From positions 1-62,993 of the forward strand of contig NZ_CAMLGS010000012.1 in the NCBI RefSeq assembly GCF_946479685.1: 62,993 nt of DNA, in the 5' to 3' direction. This DNA is from an uncultured Methylotenera sp. (lineage in GTDB: Bacteria; Pseudomonadota; Gammaproteobacteria; Burkholderiales; Methylophilaceae). This document shows positions 37,141 to 47,391 of this stretch, one piece after another (the stretch's first letter is position 1; each line of letters begins with the position of its first letter). The position numbers and the translations under genes are program-made. The notes beneath the pieces were generated by a model. That model made no database searches, was not told the origin of the DNA, and worked only from the letters and a program-made list of their open reading frames with translations.

Positions 37141-37368
37141 ATGCAATTTTTGTCACAATTAAAAGCTGGTCAACGCGCCGTTATCTCAGCGATAGAGGCT
37201 GAAGATTCACTGTTCCACCGCCTTACTGCACTGGGATTCCGCGTCGGCAAGCCTTTAAGCATTATGCGTCGCGCCAGCTTTAATGGCCCGATACATGTGC
37301 GTCTTGGCACTACAGATGTCATTCTGCGCGTCACCGAAGCTGACCGCATTCAAATCAACGCAATTTAA
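37141..37368 (+). CDS. feoA: ferrous iron transport protein A
   Basis: A 75-residue SH3-like protein (QFLSQLKAGQRAVISAIE ... LRVTEADRIQINA) that supports FeoB in Fe(II) uptake. The open frame starts upstream at 37042 and has an ATG at 37123. The ATG at 37141 gives the typical FeoA length, while 37123 would add six residues and lie close to the likely transcript start. A Fur box lies 28-46 bp upstream. It is followed 10 bp later by feoB. Confidence 0.88.
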   Translation: MQFLSQLKAGQRAVISAIEAEDSLFHRLTALGFRVGKPLSIMRRASFNGPIHVRLGTTDVILRVTEADRIQINAI

Positions 37369-37378
37369 AGTTAAATAA

Positions 37379-39169
37379 ATGAAGCGTATTGCGTTACTCG
37401 GTATGCCAAATACTGGAAAATCCACGCTATTCAATCGCATTAGCGGCGCTTCTGCGCGCGTGGGTAACTGGCCAGGCATTACAGTCGATTTACTAAGTGC
37501 AAAAATCTTGCTTGGCGGCAATATTGTAGAGCTGATTGACCTGCCAGGCATTTACGACCTGCATGGCTTTTCAGAGGACGAACAAGTCGTTAGACATTTC
37601 ATCACCAGCAATCCAGTGGATTTGCTTGTCGTATTACTCAATAGCACGCAAATTGACCGCCAGTTGTCACTGCTGCTACAAATTAAAAAACTGGGCTTCC
37701 CTATTGTGCTGGCGCTCAATATGGCAGATGAAGCTAAACGTGCCGGCATCACTATTGATGCCGATGGCCTCAGCCAAACCCTAGGCTTACCAGTGATTCA
37801 GATTAGCGCCAAATATGGCGATGGCCTACCCAAAGCATTAACTGCTGCCGCGACCATTATTAATCAGCAAGATACAACAACCAACCCTCAAAGCATCGGC
37901 CTGATGCTAAAAGAAGAGCATGACATTGAAGATGAAATGCATGCGCTGATTGAGCAACACGTAGATATTCCGGCCACATTGACCGACGATGTGACCGACA
38001 AGATAGACAAAGTATTGCTACACAAATGGCTGGGTTTACCGCTATTTTTTGCTGCCATGTTTTTGCTGTTTCAGTTCATCTTCGCGGTTGGCGCGCCTAT
38101 ACAAGACGGCTTGGCATGGCTATTAGACCTGCTACGTACGGAACTGCTGAATCCGTTGTTTACCAGTGCACCTACATGGTTAAGTGGCCTGATGCTAGAC
38201 GGCATTTATAACGGTGTAGCGACAGTTGCCGCCTTTGTGCCGATTATTATCTTGTTCTTCCTGGTCATGTCTATGGTGGAAGATAGTGGCTATTTATCAC
38301 GCGCAGCGTTTCTGATGGACGCCATCATGGCTAAAATGGGCCTGGATGGACGCAGCTTTGTCATGATGCTGATGGGCTTTGGCTGTAACGTACCAGCCAT
38401 CATGGGCACACGCATTATGCGCTCACGCAGCATGCGCCTGCTCACCATGCTGGTGATACCGCTGTCATTATGCTCAGCCAGGATGCAAGTGTTCATCTTT
38501 ATGATTGCGGCATTGTTTAGCCCTAGCAAAGCACCCTTGGTTTTATTCTCGCTATACGTGATGAGCTTCTTCACCATGTTCTTAACTGCGCTGCTGTTTC
38601 AAAACCAGTATAAAAATACCGAGCCGTTTATTTTGGAGCTGCCGCCGTATCGCTTCCCCACCCCGCGTCAAATTGTGTTGCGCGGCTGGCATGAGGTTAA
38701 ACACTTTTTAAATCGCGCCAGCAAGTTCATTGTACTAGGCGTAGTATTAGTGTGGCTGCTGACTAACTTCCCAAGCAATGTTGCACCAGCCAGCATAGAC
38801 ACCTATGCGGGACAAATCGGCGTGTTCTTTACACCGATACTGGATCCTATCGGCATCAATCACGAACTGGCAATTGCCTTAATTTTTGGCTTTGTAGCAA
38901 AAGAGATTGTAGTGGGTGCACTGGCAGTGATTTACGGCCTGCAAGGTGACGCACTGATGGCGCAGATGGCCACGCAAATCGACTGGGTACAGGCATTAAG
39001 CTTTATGCTGTTCACCTTGATTTACACGCCATGCCTATCGACGATAGCTACGATCAGAAATGAATCCAAAAGCACAGCCTTTATGTGGCTATCCATTGGC
39101 TGGTCTTTAGGCTTGGCATGGATAATTAGCTTTATCTTCTACCAAAGTGCGCGCTTACTGGGTTATTAA
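37379..39169 (+). CDS. feoB: ferrous iron transporter B (short form)
   Basis: FeoB imports Fe(II) across the inner membrane. The 596-residue protein has an N-terminal G domain with GMPNTGKST (8-16), DLPG (54-57) and NMAD (114-117). A Gate/core membrane region follows, with GFGCNVPAIMGTR and SLCSARMQVFIF. It is clearly shorter than E. coli FeoB (773); the final helices and cytosolic tail appear reduced, and the region between the G domain and the membrane is short. It overlaps no neighbour and pairs with feoA. Confidence 0.93.
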   Translation: MKRIALLGMPNTGKSTLFNRISGASARVGNWPGITVDLLSAKILLGGNIVELIDLPGIYDLHGFSEDEQVVRHFITSNPVDLLVVLLNSTQIDRQLSLLLQIKKLGFPIVLALNMADEAKRAGITIDADGLSQTLGLPVIQISAKYGDGLPKALTAAATIINQQDTTTNPQSIGLMLKEEHDIEDEMHALIEQHVDIPATLTDDVTDKIDKVLLHKWLGLPLFFAAMFLLFQFIFAVGAPIQDGLAWLLDLLRTELLNPLFTSAPTWLSGLMLDGIYNGVATVAAFVPIIILFFLVMSMVEDSGYLSRAAFLMDAIMAKMGLDGRSFVMMLMGFGCNVPAIMGTRIMRSRSMRLLTMLVIPLSLCSARMQVFIFMIAALFSPSKAPLVLFSLYVMSFFTMFLTALLFQNQYKNTEPFILELPPYRFPTPRQIVLRGWHEVKHFLNRASKFIVLGVVLVWLLTNFPSNVAPASIDTYAGQIGVFFTPILDPIGINHELAIALIFGFVAKEIVVGALAVIYGLQGDALMAQMATQIDWVQALSFMLFTLIYTPCLSTIATIRNESKSTAFMWLSIGWSLGLAWIISFIFYQSARLLGY

Positions 39170-39301
39170 GCTTAACACTAGCTGCCCCATACACTCAATG
39201 GATCATCAATATGATGGCCCATTGAGAAGCCCGGCACCTGATATGGCTTAACTAGCCTTACAATGTGATATTAACAACCCGTCCTTCAACCACATTGAAT
39301 C

Positions 39302-40570
39302 GTGACCCAATCATCCGACATTACAAAATCGCCTAAAGTCGCCATTATTGGCGGTGGCCCAGCCGGACTCATGGCGGCAGAAACCTTAAGTCTGGCAGGT
39401 ATAGCGGTAGACTTATACGACGCTATGCCTAGCGTAGGCCGCAAATTTTTAATGGCTGGCAAAGGTGGTATGAACATCACCCACTCTGAGGCAGCAGCCC
39501 CGTTCCTCGCGCGCTATGGCGCACGCCGGGCACAGATTGCACCACTACTCGACATCATGAGCCCGCAAGCGCTGCGTGAGTGGATACACGCGTTAGGCAT
39601 AGATACTTTTGTAGGTTCCTCTGGACGGGTATTTCCAACCGACATGAAAGCTGCACCGCTATTACGCGCATGGTTGCACCGCCTACGTGAAGCTGGGGTT
39701 AATTTCCATATGCGCCACCGCTGGTTAGGCTGGGACAATGACAAAACTCAGGACAACACCAAGCTAACGTTCAACACACCAGATGGCACAATCACGGTAG
39801 AGGCTGATGCCGTAGTCTTTGCTTTAGGCGGTGGGAGTTGGGCTAGACTAGGCTCGGATGGCGCTTGGGTAAACTTATTTAATGCACATGGCATTGCCGT
39901 CGCCCCATTAAAACCAGCCAATTGTGGCTTTCACGCCAGCTGGAGTGAGCACTTTAGCTCGCGCTTTGCCGGACTCCCACTGAAAACTATTGCAATCTCC
40001 ATAGCGGATGAACAGGCTCCCAACCAGCGCAAACAAGGCGAATGCATGATTACCGAGCATGGCATTGAGGGTAGCTTGATTTATGCGCTCTCTGCCAATA
40101 TCCGTAATACGATAGAGACTAATGGTGAGGCAACCATATATCTCGATCTACTACCGGATAAGTCCTTGGCACAAGTGCTTGCAGATGTAAGCCACCCGCG
40201 CGGCTCTCGCTCGCTCTCCAGCCACTTGCAAAGCCGGCTAGGGATCAAAGGCATTAAAGCTGGGCTATTACGGGAGCTAGTCTCCGCGCAAGACTATACT
40301 GACCCAGTAAAGCTCAGTCACGCCATTAAAGCGCTGCCGCTAAAATTAACCTCAACCCGCCCTATTGATGAAGCCATCAGCAGTGCTGGCGGCGTAGCGT
40401 TTGCAGGTTTAAATGCACAACTGATGATAAAGACCATGCCTGGAGTATTCTGCGCAGGGGAAATGCTGGATTGGGAAGCGCCAACTGGCGGTTATCTGCT
40501 GACTGCGTGCTTTGCGTCTGGCCGCAGTGCAGGTCTTGGGGTCATTGATTGGCTAAAAACTAACCATTGA
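39302..40570 (+). CDS. NAD(P)/FAD-dependent flavoprotein (HI0933/YhiN family)
   Basis: A 422-residue flavoprotein with the FAD-binding GGGPAGLMAAETLSLAG at residues 17-33 and the family signature GRKFLMAGKGGMNITHSE. The C-terminal GGVAFAGLNAQLMIKTMPGVFCAGEMLDWEAPTGGYLL-like region is typical. Members are annotated as putative flavoproteins; the substrate is unknown. The start is a GTG at 39302, which gives a normal N-terminus. Confidence 0.87.
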   Translation: MTQSSDITKSPKVAIIGGGPAGLMAAETLSLAGIAVDLYDAMPSVGRKFLMAGKGGMNITHSEAAAPFLARYGARRAQIAPLLDIMSPQALREWIHALGIDTFVGSSGRVFPTDMKAAPLLRAWLHRLREAGVNFHMRHRWLGWDNDKTQDNTKLTFNTPDGTITVEADAVVFALGGGSWARLGSDGAWVNLFNAHGIAVAPLKPANCGFHASWSEHFSSRFAGLPLKTIAISIADEQAPNQRKQGECMITEHGIEGSLIYALSANIRNTIETNGEATIYLDLLPDKSLAQVLADVSHPRGSRSLSSHLQSRLGIKGIKAGLLRELVSAQDYTDPVKLSHAIKALPLKLTSTRPIDEAISSAGGVAFAGLNAQLMIKTMPGVFCAGEMLDWEAPTGGYLLTACFASGRSAGLGVIDWLKTNH

Positions 40571-40571
40571 G

Positions 40572-40601
40572 ACTGAAGCAATTATGATACTGAAGCAATT
40601 A
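40572..40601. repeat. 13-bp direct repeat with 17-bp period
   Basis: ACTGAAGCAATTA occurs exactly at 40572-40584 and 40589-40601. It lies just after the flavoprotein stop. Confidence 0.8.
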
Positions 40602-40631
40602 GCGCGGGACTAATATTTAGAACTTGAAAAA

Positions 40632-40973
40632 TCAGCTCCTAAACATAAAATAAACGGCGCCCATCAGGCACAACCCTGCCCATAAAAAATCCAGCTTCAT
40701 GGGCTGCTGCATATAAAAAACCGCAAAGGGTACAAATACCGCAAGCGTAATCACCTCCTGCAATATCTTGAGCTGTGCAAGCGACATTACAGTAAAGCCT
40801 ATGCGATTGGCAGGCACCTGGAACAGATACTCCAACAGCGCAACACCCCAGCTAACCAGTGCAGCAATGATCCAGGGCTTATTATTGAGGTTTTTTAAAT
40901 GGGCATACCATGCAAACGTCATAAACACGTTAGAAATGGTAAGGAGCAGGATAGTTTTTACAATGACGGGCAT
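40632..40973 (-). CDS. DUF486 family small membrane protein
   Basis: A 113-residue protein with four membrane helices, showing the family's TFAWYAHLKN and VSWGVALLEYLFQVPANRIG segments. DUF486 proteins are distantly related to small drug/metabolite transporters. The substrate and role are unknown. It is a single gene between arrays of short tandem repeats. Confidence 0.85.
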   Translation of the reverse strand: MPVIVKTILLLTISNVFMTFAWYAHLKNLNNKPWIIAALVSWGVALLEYLFQVPANRIGFTVMSLAQLKILQEVITLAVFVPFAVFYMQQPMKLDFLWAGLCLMGAVYFMFRS

Positions 40974-40987
40974 AAAGCTGGGTGCAC

Positions 40988-41034
40988 CTAATATACGCTA
41001 ACTAAGAGTACGATAATTAAGATTACGCTATAAG
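40988..41034. repeat. 14-17 bp tandem repeat, three degenerate copies
   Basis: The units 40988-41001, 41002-41017 and 41018-41034 share the pattern CTAAnANTACGnTAAnT. They lie just upstream of the DUF486 gene. Confidence 0.6.
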
Positions 41035-41129
41035 ATGGCACTATCGCTAAACCGGCACCAAGGCGCCAGCGTTGCAGGGCAAGTTGAGTAACAAGTTACA
41101 GCACCGTTACTCCCATGCCCTACTTGAGA

Positions 41130-41480
<351 letters not shown>

Positions 41481-41563
41481 CTAATAGTATTTAATTTCTA
41501 ATAATTTTATTGATTTACTACTTTAATACACCAACTTTATATTGCGCTATTTTTATAATTTTC

Positions 41564-41646
41564 TATCTTTGCACTCTTGTATCTTTACACTCTTAGCATC
41601 TTCGTATTCCAAGTGCCTTCGTATCCCAAGTATCTTCGCACTCTGC
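41564..41646. repeat. 16-17 bp tandem repeat, five degenerate copies
   Basis: The units 41564-41579, 41580-41596, 41597-41613, 41614-41630 and 41631-41646 share the pattern TATCTTYGYAYTCYNAG. They lie in the gap between glnK and nadE. It is the clearest array of this kind in the window. Confidence 0.75.
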
Positions 41647-41687
41647 TGTAACGCTACACGGCATTGCGGATACTGACTTATATCGGT

Positions 41688-43307
41688 CTAGTTTAATCTA
41701 GTTTTCCAATATTCGTTAAGCTTCGCCGTGATAGGATAACGCCTGTCCTTGCCAAAACCTTTATCTGTAATTCGTACGCCCACAGGTGACTGCCTGCGCT
41801 TGTACTCATTGCGGTCTATCATGGCAATCACACGATTAATATCGGAGAGCGGGTAGCCTAGCGCCACAATATCGGCTCGCGACAAATCGTCTTCAACATA
41901 GGCCTCAATAATCGCATCCAGCACGTCATAAGGCGGCAAACTGTCCTGATCTACCTGGTTAGCCCTTAACTCTGCAGAAGGTGGCCGCGTAATAATACGC
42001 TCAGGAATCACTCTGGAAAGCCCGTTACGATACGCGCATAAGCGATAAACCAAGGTCTTAGGTACATCTTTCAGCAAGGCAAAACCACCCGCCATATCGC
42101 CATACAATGTGCAGTAGCCTACAGCCATTTCACTCTTGTTGCCCGTGGTCACAACGATACTGCCAAACTTATTGGAGATTGCCATCAACAGCATGCCACG
42201 GATACGTGCCTGCAGGTTCTCTTCGGTAGCGTCAAATGGCATATCGTCAAACTGGGGTGATAACGCACTCAAATAATTTTCGAACAGCGGCTTAATTGCA
42301 ATCTCACTGTATTCTACGCCGACAATATCTGCCATTTCACGTGCGTCATTCACGCTGATATCCGCCGTAAACTCAGACGGCATCATCACCGCATGTACTT
42401 TATCCGCACCGATGGCATCTACAGCCAAAGCCAAGGTCAAGGCAGAGTCCACCCCACCGGATAAACCTATCACCACGCCGGGGAAGCCATTTTTATTAAT
42501 ATAGTCGGCCAGCCCTAATTTTAATGCTTTATAGACCGTGGCTTCAAGTGACAGGCTGGGCGTAATTTCACCATAGATTGGCTGCGCATGGTCAAACTCG
42601 ATGACCTCAAGCTGTGACTCAAAAGCGTCCAGTTCAGCCACCACCTCACCTTGTGCATTTAACACAAAAGAAGCTCCATCAAACACAAGCTCGTCCTGCC
42701 CACCCACCATGTTGACGTAAACCACGGGCAGATTGTTCTCTTGCGCACGCTGCTTTAACACCTCAAATCGGGTGCTTTGTTTTTTCATATGGTAAGGTGA
42801 GCCATTCATTGCAATTAAAAGCTCAGCGCCCGCCATCTTCGCCAGCAATGCCGGCTTTGGCTCCCATACATCGGCGCAAATTAAAACGCCAACCTTAACA
42901 CCGCCATGATTAAACACCAGTGCCTCAGAGCCTGAAGCAAAATAACGCTTTTCATCAAACACGCCGTAATTCGGCAAAGATTGTTTATGATAAGTAGCGA
43001 CGATAGTGCCACCTTCTAAAACAGAAGCGGCATTAAAACATTGCTCACCCACTTGGTGTGGATGCCCCACAATCACGGTAATATCCGGCAACTGCTGGGC
43101 AAGCGTTGCTAGCGTATCTTCGCAGGCACGCAAGAAGTCTGGGCGCAACAGTAAATCTTCAGGGGAATAACCACATAAAGACAGCTCAGGCGTCACTACT
43201 AAAGTTGCGCCCTGCTCCTTAGCCGAAGTGGCATAAGCAACAATTTTTTTTGCATTACCGGCTAGGTCGCCAACAATACAGTTGATTTGCGCGATTGCAA
43301 TTTTCAT
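41688..43307 (-). CDS. nadE: glutamine-dependent NAD+ synthetase
   Basis: NadE amidates deamido-NAD with ATP and glutamine-derived ammonia. The 539-residue protein has an N-terminal nitrilase domain with E41, K108 and C144 as the catalytic triad. The ATP-pyrophosphatase domain has SGGVDS at 283-288. The C-terminal KRRQSPVGVRITDKGFGKDRRYPI is conserved. This long two-domain form uses glutamine directly, unlike short ammonia-dependent NadE. Confidence 0.94.
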   Translation of the reverse strand: MKIAIAQINCIVGDLAGNAKKIVAYATSAKEQGATLVVTPELSLCGYSPEDLLLRPDFLRACEDTLATLAQQLPDITVIVGHPHQVGEQCFNAASVLEGGTIVATYHKQSLPNYGVFDEKRYFASGSEALVFNHGGVKVGVLICADVWEPKPALLAKMAGAELLIAMNGSPYHMKKQSTRFEVLKQRAQENNLPVVYVNMVGGQDELVFDGASFVLNAQGEVVAELDAFESQLEVIEFDHAQPIYGEITPSLSLEATVYKALKLGLADYINKNGFPGVVIGLSGGVDSALTLALAVDAIGADKVHAVMMPSEFTADISVNDAREMADIVGVEYSEIAIKPLFENYLSALSPQFDDMPFDATEENLQARIRGMLLMAISNKFGSIVVTTGNKSEMAVGYCTLYGDMAGGFALLKDVPKTLVYRLCAYRNGLSRVIPERIITRPPSAELRANQVDQDSLPPYDVLDAIIEAYVEDDLSRADIVALGYPLSDINRVIAMIDRNEYKRRQSPVGVRITDKGFGKDRRYPITAKLNEYWKTRLN

Positions 43308-43355
43308 TGATAAGTTACTATTTTTCTAATTGGATAAAAACAAATCGCCTCTGCA

Positions 43356-44309
43356 TCAATAGCTGCCGCCAGCATCCTTAATCAATTTAACGATTTCAGT
43401 GTGCTGCCCTTTCAGTGCATAGACCAGAGCCGTTAATCCGTACTGATCTTTAGCTTTCACCTTTGCCTGGTGATCAAGCAGCAATTTCACCATTTCTGCA
43501 TCACCGTTATCCACCGCAATGTGCAGTAACGGTGTGCCTTGTGAATCAAGGTTATTCACATTGGCACCAGCCATCACCAACACGCGCACTACCTCGATTT
43601 TTGCTTTTTTAACCGCCCAGGTCAGCGCAGTCCATTTGGTTGAATCTTTTTGGTTCACCTGAGCACCGTGCTTCAGCAAAAAGTCTACCACCGGAGCATG
43701 CCCTTCACGCGCAGCAATCATCATGGCAGTGACACCAAAGCTATCCTGCATGCTGACATCGGCTTTGTTATCTATCAGCACTTTCACCGTTTCTACATCA
43801 CCACTTTTCGCGGCGTGCATCAATACGGTTTTGCCATCATCGCTTTTGATATTAACGTCTGCACCATGTTTTACCAGTAAAGCCACTGTAGCAGAATAGC
43901 CAGAAGACGCAGCCAAGCCAAAAGCACTCCAGCCGGCACCATCTCTAGCTGCAGAATCTGCGCCTAACTCCAGTAATTTTTTAACGGTAGCCACATGATT
44001 CTTTTTCGCCGCATACATTAAGGCGGTCCAAGCATCGTTGTCTCTAGCGTTAATATCAGCACCTTTTGCAACCAGCGCAGCCACCACTTCAGCATTGTCT
44101 TTACGTGCCGCATACATTAAGGCACTGATGCCCTCTTCATCCTTGATATTGGGATTAGCACCACTCGCCAGCATGGCATTAACTGTAGCAACATCCCCTT
44201 TGGACGCAGCGGTCAGCAAATAGGCAATATCCTCTGCTGCATAAGCCAGCGGCGCCGCCAGCAAGCCCGTGAGCAGTAATGGAAATAAGCGTACAGCCAA
44301 TGTTTGCAT
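43356..44309 (-). CDS. secreted ankyrin-repeat protein
   Basis: A 317-residue protein with signal peptide QTLAVRLFPLLLTGLLAAPLAYA and about eight ankyrin repeats (for example GADINARDNDAWTALMYAAKKNHVATVKKLL). Ankyrin repeats bind proteins; the partner is not known. The frame is open to 44654, but that upstream part is a shadow of sucD; 44309 gives the signal peptide. It follows sucCD on the same strand after 28 bp. A smaller ankyrin gene is at 53150. Confidence 0.85.
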   Translation of the reverse strand: MQTLAVRLFPLLLTGLLAAPLAYAAEDIAYLLTAASKGDVATVNAMLASGANPNIKDEEGISALMYAARKDNAEVVAALVAKGADINARDNDAWTALMYAAKKNHVATVKKLLELGADSAARDGAGWSAFGLAASSGYSATVALLVKHGADVNIKSDDGKTVLMHAAKSGDVETVKVLIDNKADVSMQDSFGVTAMMIAAREGHAPVVDFLLKHGAQVNQKDSTKWTALTWAVKKAKIEVVRVLVMAGANVNNLDSQGTPLLHIAVDNGDAEMVKLLLDHQAKVKAKDQYGLTALVYALKGQHTEIVKLIKDAGGSY

Positions 44310-44337
44310 AGGTTTCACTAAGTTATCGCTCTCTAAA

Positions 44338-45219
44338 TCAAAGATTTTTTTGACGCATTGCAGCCAGCACAGCCTCACCCAAGCCCGCAGGTGAACTTGC
44401 GACCACCGCGCCCGCAATTTCCAGCGCACGGATCTTATCTGCCGCTTTACCGCTACCGCCAGAAATAATCGCACCGGCATGGCCCATACGTTTACCAGCA
44501 GGCGCAGTTTGGCCAGCGATATAAGCAGCAACAGGCTTACGCACATTGCTCTTGATAAACTCAGCTGCAGCTTCTTCGTCAGACCCACCGATTTCACCCA
44601 CCATAATAATGGCTTCGGTTTCAGGGTCAGCTTCAAACATCTCCAAGCACTCAATAAAGTTCAACCCTTTGATCGGGTCGCCGCCAATGCCTACACAAGT
44701 ACTTTGGCCCAAATTCAATGCAGTAGTTTGGTGTACCGCCTCATAAGTAAGCGTACCTGAGCGTGACACCACGCCCACTTTACCGCGCAAGTGAATGCTG
44801 CCCGGCATAATGCCGATTTTGCATTCGTCCGGGGTAATCACGCCTGGGCAGTTAGGCCCGATTAAACGTGTACCGTTAGCTTTCAGTGCCGCTTTCACAT
44901 TAAGCATATCCAATACCGGGATACCTTCAGTAATACAGATAATCAGTTCGATACCTGCATCGCTAGCTTCCAAGATAGAGTCTGCCGCAAATGCTGGTGG
45001 TACGTAGATGACACTGGCGTTGGCGCCTGTGGTACGCACGGCATCACGCATCGTGTTAAATACCGGCAAACCTAAATGCAGTTGACCGCCTTTGCCTGGG
45101 GTAACACCGCCCACCATTTGCGTACCGTAAGCCAGCGCCTGCTCAGAGTGGAAAGTACCTTGTTTACCAGTAAAACCCTGGCATAACACTTTGGTGTTTT
45201 TATTGACTAAGATACTCAT
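44338..45219 (-). CDS. sucD: succinyl-CoA synthetase alpha subunit
   Basis: SucD forms the phosphorylated-histidine subunit of the TCA-cycle enzyme that couples succinyl-CoA to ATP or GTP. The 293-residue protein has the CoA-binding N-terminus ([19 protein letters not shown]) and the active histidine in [16 protein letters not shown]. It overlaps the end of sucC by 4 bp, as is normal. A shorter coding region on the same strand (ankyrin) follows. Confidence 0.96.
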   Translation of the reverse strand: MSILVNKNTKVLCQGFTGKQGTFHSEQALAYGTQMVGGVTPGKGGQLHLGLPVFNTMRDAVRTTGANASVIYVPPAFAADSILEASDAGIELIICITEGIPVLDMLNVKAALKANGTRLIGPNCPGVITPDECKIGIMPGSIHLRGKVGVVSRSGTLTYEAVHQTTALNLGQSTCVGIGGDPIKGLNFIECLEMFEADPETEAIIMVGEIGGSDEEAAAEFIKSNVRKPVAAYIAGQTAPAGKRMGHAGAIISGGSGKAADKIRALEIAGAVVASSPAGLGEAVLAAMRQKNL

Positions 45220-46379
45220 GCTACCACCGCCTTAACTGCTTGCTGTGCAGCATCTGTTAACCCTTCAGCCGAAATAATATTCAACCCGCTTGTTTGTAAC
45301 ATTTTTTTACCTAAATCCACATTCGTACCTTCTAAACGCACAATTACAGGAATTTGCATACCGACTTCACGCACTGCAGTAATAATGCCCTCAGCGATAA
45401 TATCGCAACGCATAATGCCGCCAAAAATATTCACTAAAATGGCTTTTACATTGCTGTCAGCCAAAATAATTTTGAACGCTTTTGCCACGGTTTCAGCCGT
45501 TGCACCGCCGCCCACATCTAAAAAGTTAGCTGGCATGCCGCCGTGTAGTTTAATCAAGTCCATCGTTGCCATCGCAAGGCCAGCACCGTTCACCATACAG
45601 CCGATATTGCCGTTAAGGGCAATGTAATTTAAACCAGCATGGTGCGCTACCGCTTCTTTGCTGTCTTCCTGGCTCCAGTCACGTTGCTCGGCTAAAGCTT
45701 TTTGGCGATACAAAGCATTATCATCCACGCTCATTTTGCAATCTAGCGCATAGAGCTTACCGTCTGTCGTCACCACTAACGGGTTGATTTCCAGCAAGGC
45801 TAAATCATTGTCCTTAAACAAGCGGTACAGGCCTTTGAGCAGCTTGGTAAACGCGCCAATTTGCTCACCGCTTAAATCGAGTTTAAATGCCAAGTTACGT
45901 GCTTGAAAATCGACCAAGCCATTCAATGGGTCGCAGACTTCCTGCAGGATTTTTTCCGGGCTGGTTTGTGCGATTTCTTCAATATCCATACCACCAGCCA
46001 CTGACGCCACCACAACCACGCGCTCTAATGTTCTATCTACCAACATAGATAAATACAACTCACGAGCGATAGGCAAGGTTTCTTCAATCAACACCTGATT
46101 CACAGGCTGGCCATCTGGCGCATTTTGATAAGTCACTAGCGTTTTGCCTAACAACTCACCCGCAACGTTCTGTGCTTCAGCGGCAGATTTCACCACTTTC
46201 ACGCCGCCCGCTTTACCGCGGCCGCCAGCATGTACTTGTGCTTTCACTACCCAGCCATCACTGGCGATTTCGGTAGTAACGCCTACAGTTTGCTTTGCAA
46301 CTGCAACAACTTGACCACGAGGCACTGGAATGCCGTATTTTTGAAGTAGTGTTTTCGCTTGATACTCATGCAAATTCAT
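45216..46379 (-). CDS. sucC: succinyl-CoA synthetase beta subunit
   Basis: SucC is the ATP-grasp, substrate-specific subunit of succinyl-CoA synthetase. The 387-residue protein begins [22 protein letters not shown] and has [17 protein letters not shown] and the C-terminal [14 protein letters not shown]. It is the first gene of the sucCD-ankyrin run and overlaps sucD by 4 bp. Confidence 0.97.
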   Translation of the reverse strand: MNLHEYQAKTLLQKYGIPVPRGQVVAVAKQTVGVTTEIASDGWVVKAQVHAGGRGKAGGVKVVKSAAEAQNVAGELLGKTLVTYQNAPDGQPVNQVLIEETLPIARELYLSMLVDRTLERVVVVASVAGGMDIEEIAQTSPEKILQEVCDPLNGLVDFQARNLAFKLDLSGEQIGAFTKLLKGLYRLFKDNDLALLEINPLVVTTDGKLYALDCKMSVDDNALYRQKALAEQRDWSQEDSKEAVAHHAGLNYIALNGNIGCMVNGAGLAMATMDLIKLHGGMPANFLDVGGGATAETVAKAFKIILADSNVKAILVNIFGGIMRCDIIAEGIITAVREVGMQIPVIVRLEGTNVDLGKKMLQTSGLNIISAEGLTDAAQQAVKAVVA

Positions 46380-46517
46380 AAAAATAGCTCGATTTAAAGG
46401 TTACGCACATTTTCTCGCAATTCAGAGAAATGCGCTAGCAAAGTAATGTAAGTTGATGCCATTAAATGCAGGGATAGTCGCGTGTATAATGCAACTTTAC
46501 GTTCAGATTGTTTACTT

Positions 46518-47357
46518 ATGCGTTTAGTTGTTCAAGGCAAAGCCATTACTTTTGCACATTTAGCTCATATTCACCAACTCTGCGCCTCCAGCGTGCAATT
46601 TGTCCAAATTGCACAACACGGCTACTACCTAGCCAACCAGCCAGAAATCAACCCTGCCGTGCAGCAATTTTGCGCTGAGCAGCAGATTGACTGCGCATAC
46701 GTACAAAACGACCAGTTGATTCAACACTTTGGTTTATGCGTGATGGATATGGACTCCACCCTGATCAGCATTGAATGTATTGATGAAATTGCAGATATGG
46801 TCGGCTTAAAACCACAAGTGGCGGCCATCACCGAGCGTGCAATGCAAGGAGAACTGGATTTTGCACAAAGCCTGCGTGAGCGCGTGGCCTTACTCAAAGG
46901 CCTGCAAGAGTCAGACTTGATGCGCGTGCTGAACGAGCGCCTGCAACTTAACCCTGGTGCCCAGCAATGGATAGATAACTGCAAAGCCAACAACATCACC
47001 ACATTATTGGTTTCTGGTGGCTTTAACTTCTTTGCAGACCGCGTAAAAGCGATGTTAGGCTTGGATTATGCCGTTGCTAATACCTTAGAGATTATTGACG
47101 GCAAACTGACCGGTAGAATTTTAGGCGACATTGTAGATGCACAGACCAAAGCAAATGAACTGCTCAAACTGCGTGACAGCTTAGGCCTAAGTGCAACACA
47201 AACCATTGCAATTGGTGACGGTGCCAACGATCTGAAAATGATGTCAGTGGCTGGTGTAGGCGTAGCCTACCATGCAAAACCATTGGTACAAGCGCAGGCC
47301 ACTTATGCACTCAACCACATGGGTCTGGATGGCGTCATTAACCTATTTGCCAGCTAG
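46518..47357 (+). CDS. serB: phosphoserine phosphatase
   Basis: SerB dephosphorylates phosphoserine in serine synthesis. The 279-residue HAD-family protein has the nucleophile motif DMDSTLI (D77, D79), the second motif LLVSGGFNFF with serine, and the third GDGANDLKMM. An N-terminal ACT-like part precedes. The frame is open from a GTG at 46482, but that overlaps a TATAAT (46485-46490) which is a likely -10, so the ATG at 46518 is preferred. It is divergent from sucC. Confidence 0.93.
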   Translation: MRLVVQGKAITFAHLAHIHQLCASSVQFVQIAQHGYYLANQPEINPAVQQFCAEQQIDCAYVQNDQLIQHFGLCVMDMDSTLISIECIDEIADMVGLKPQVAAITERAMQGELDFAQSLRERVALLKGLQESDLMRVLNERLQLNPGAQQWIDNCKANNITTLLVSGGFNFFADRVKAMLGLDYAVANTLEIIDGKLTGRILGDIVDAQTKANELLKLRDSLGLSATQTIAIGDGANDLKMMSVAGVGVAYHAKPLVQAQATYALNHMGLDGVINLFAS

Positions 47358-47391
47358 CCGCTTTACAGCAGATTACAATAGTTACGCAAGA

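Noticed and set aside
44310..44654. N-terminal extension of the ankyrin ORF upstream of 44309
   Set aside because: It lies in another frame inside sucD and gives a low-quality, R/L/W-rich sequence. The signal peptide begins at 44309.
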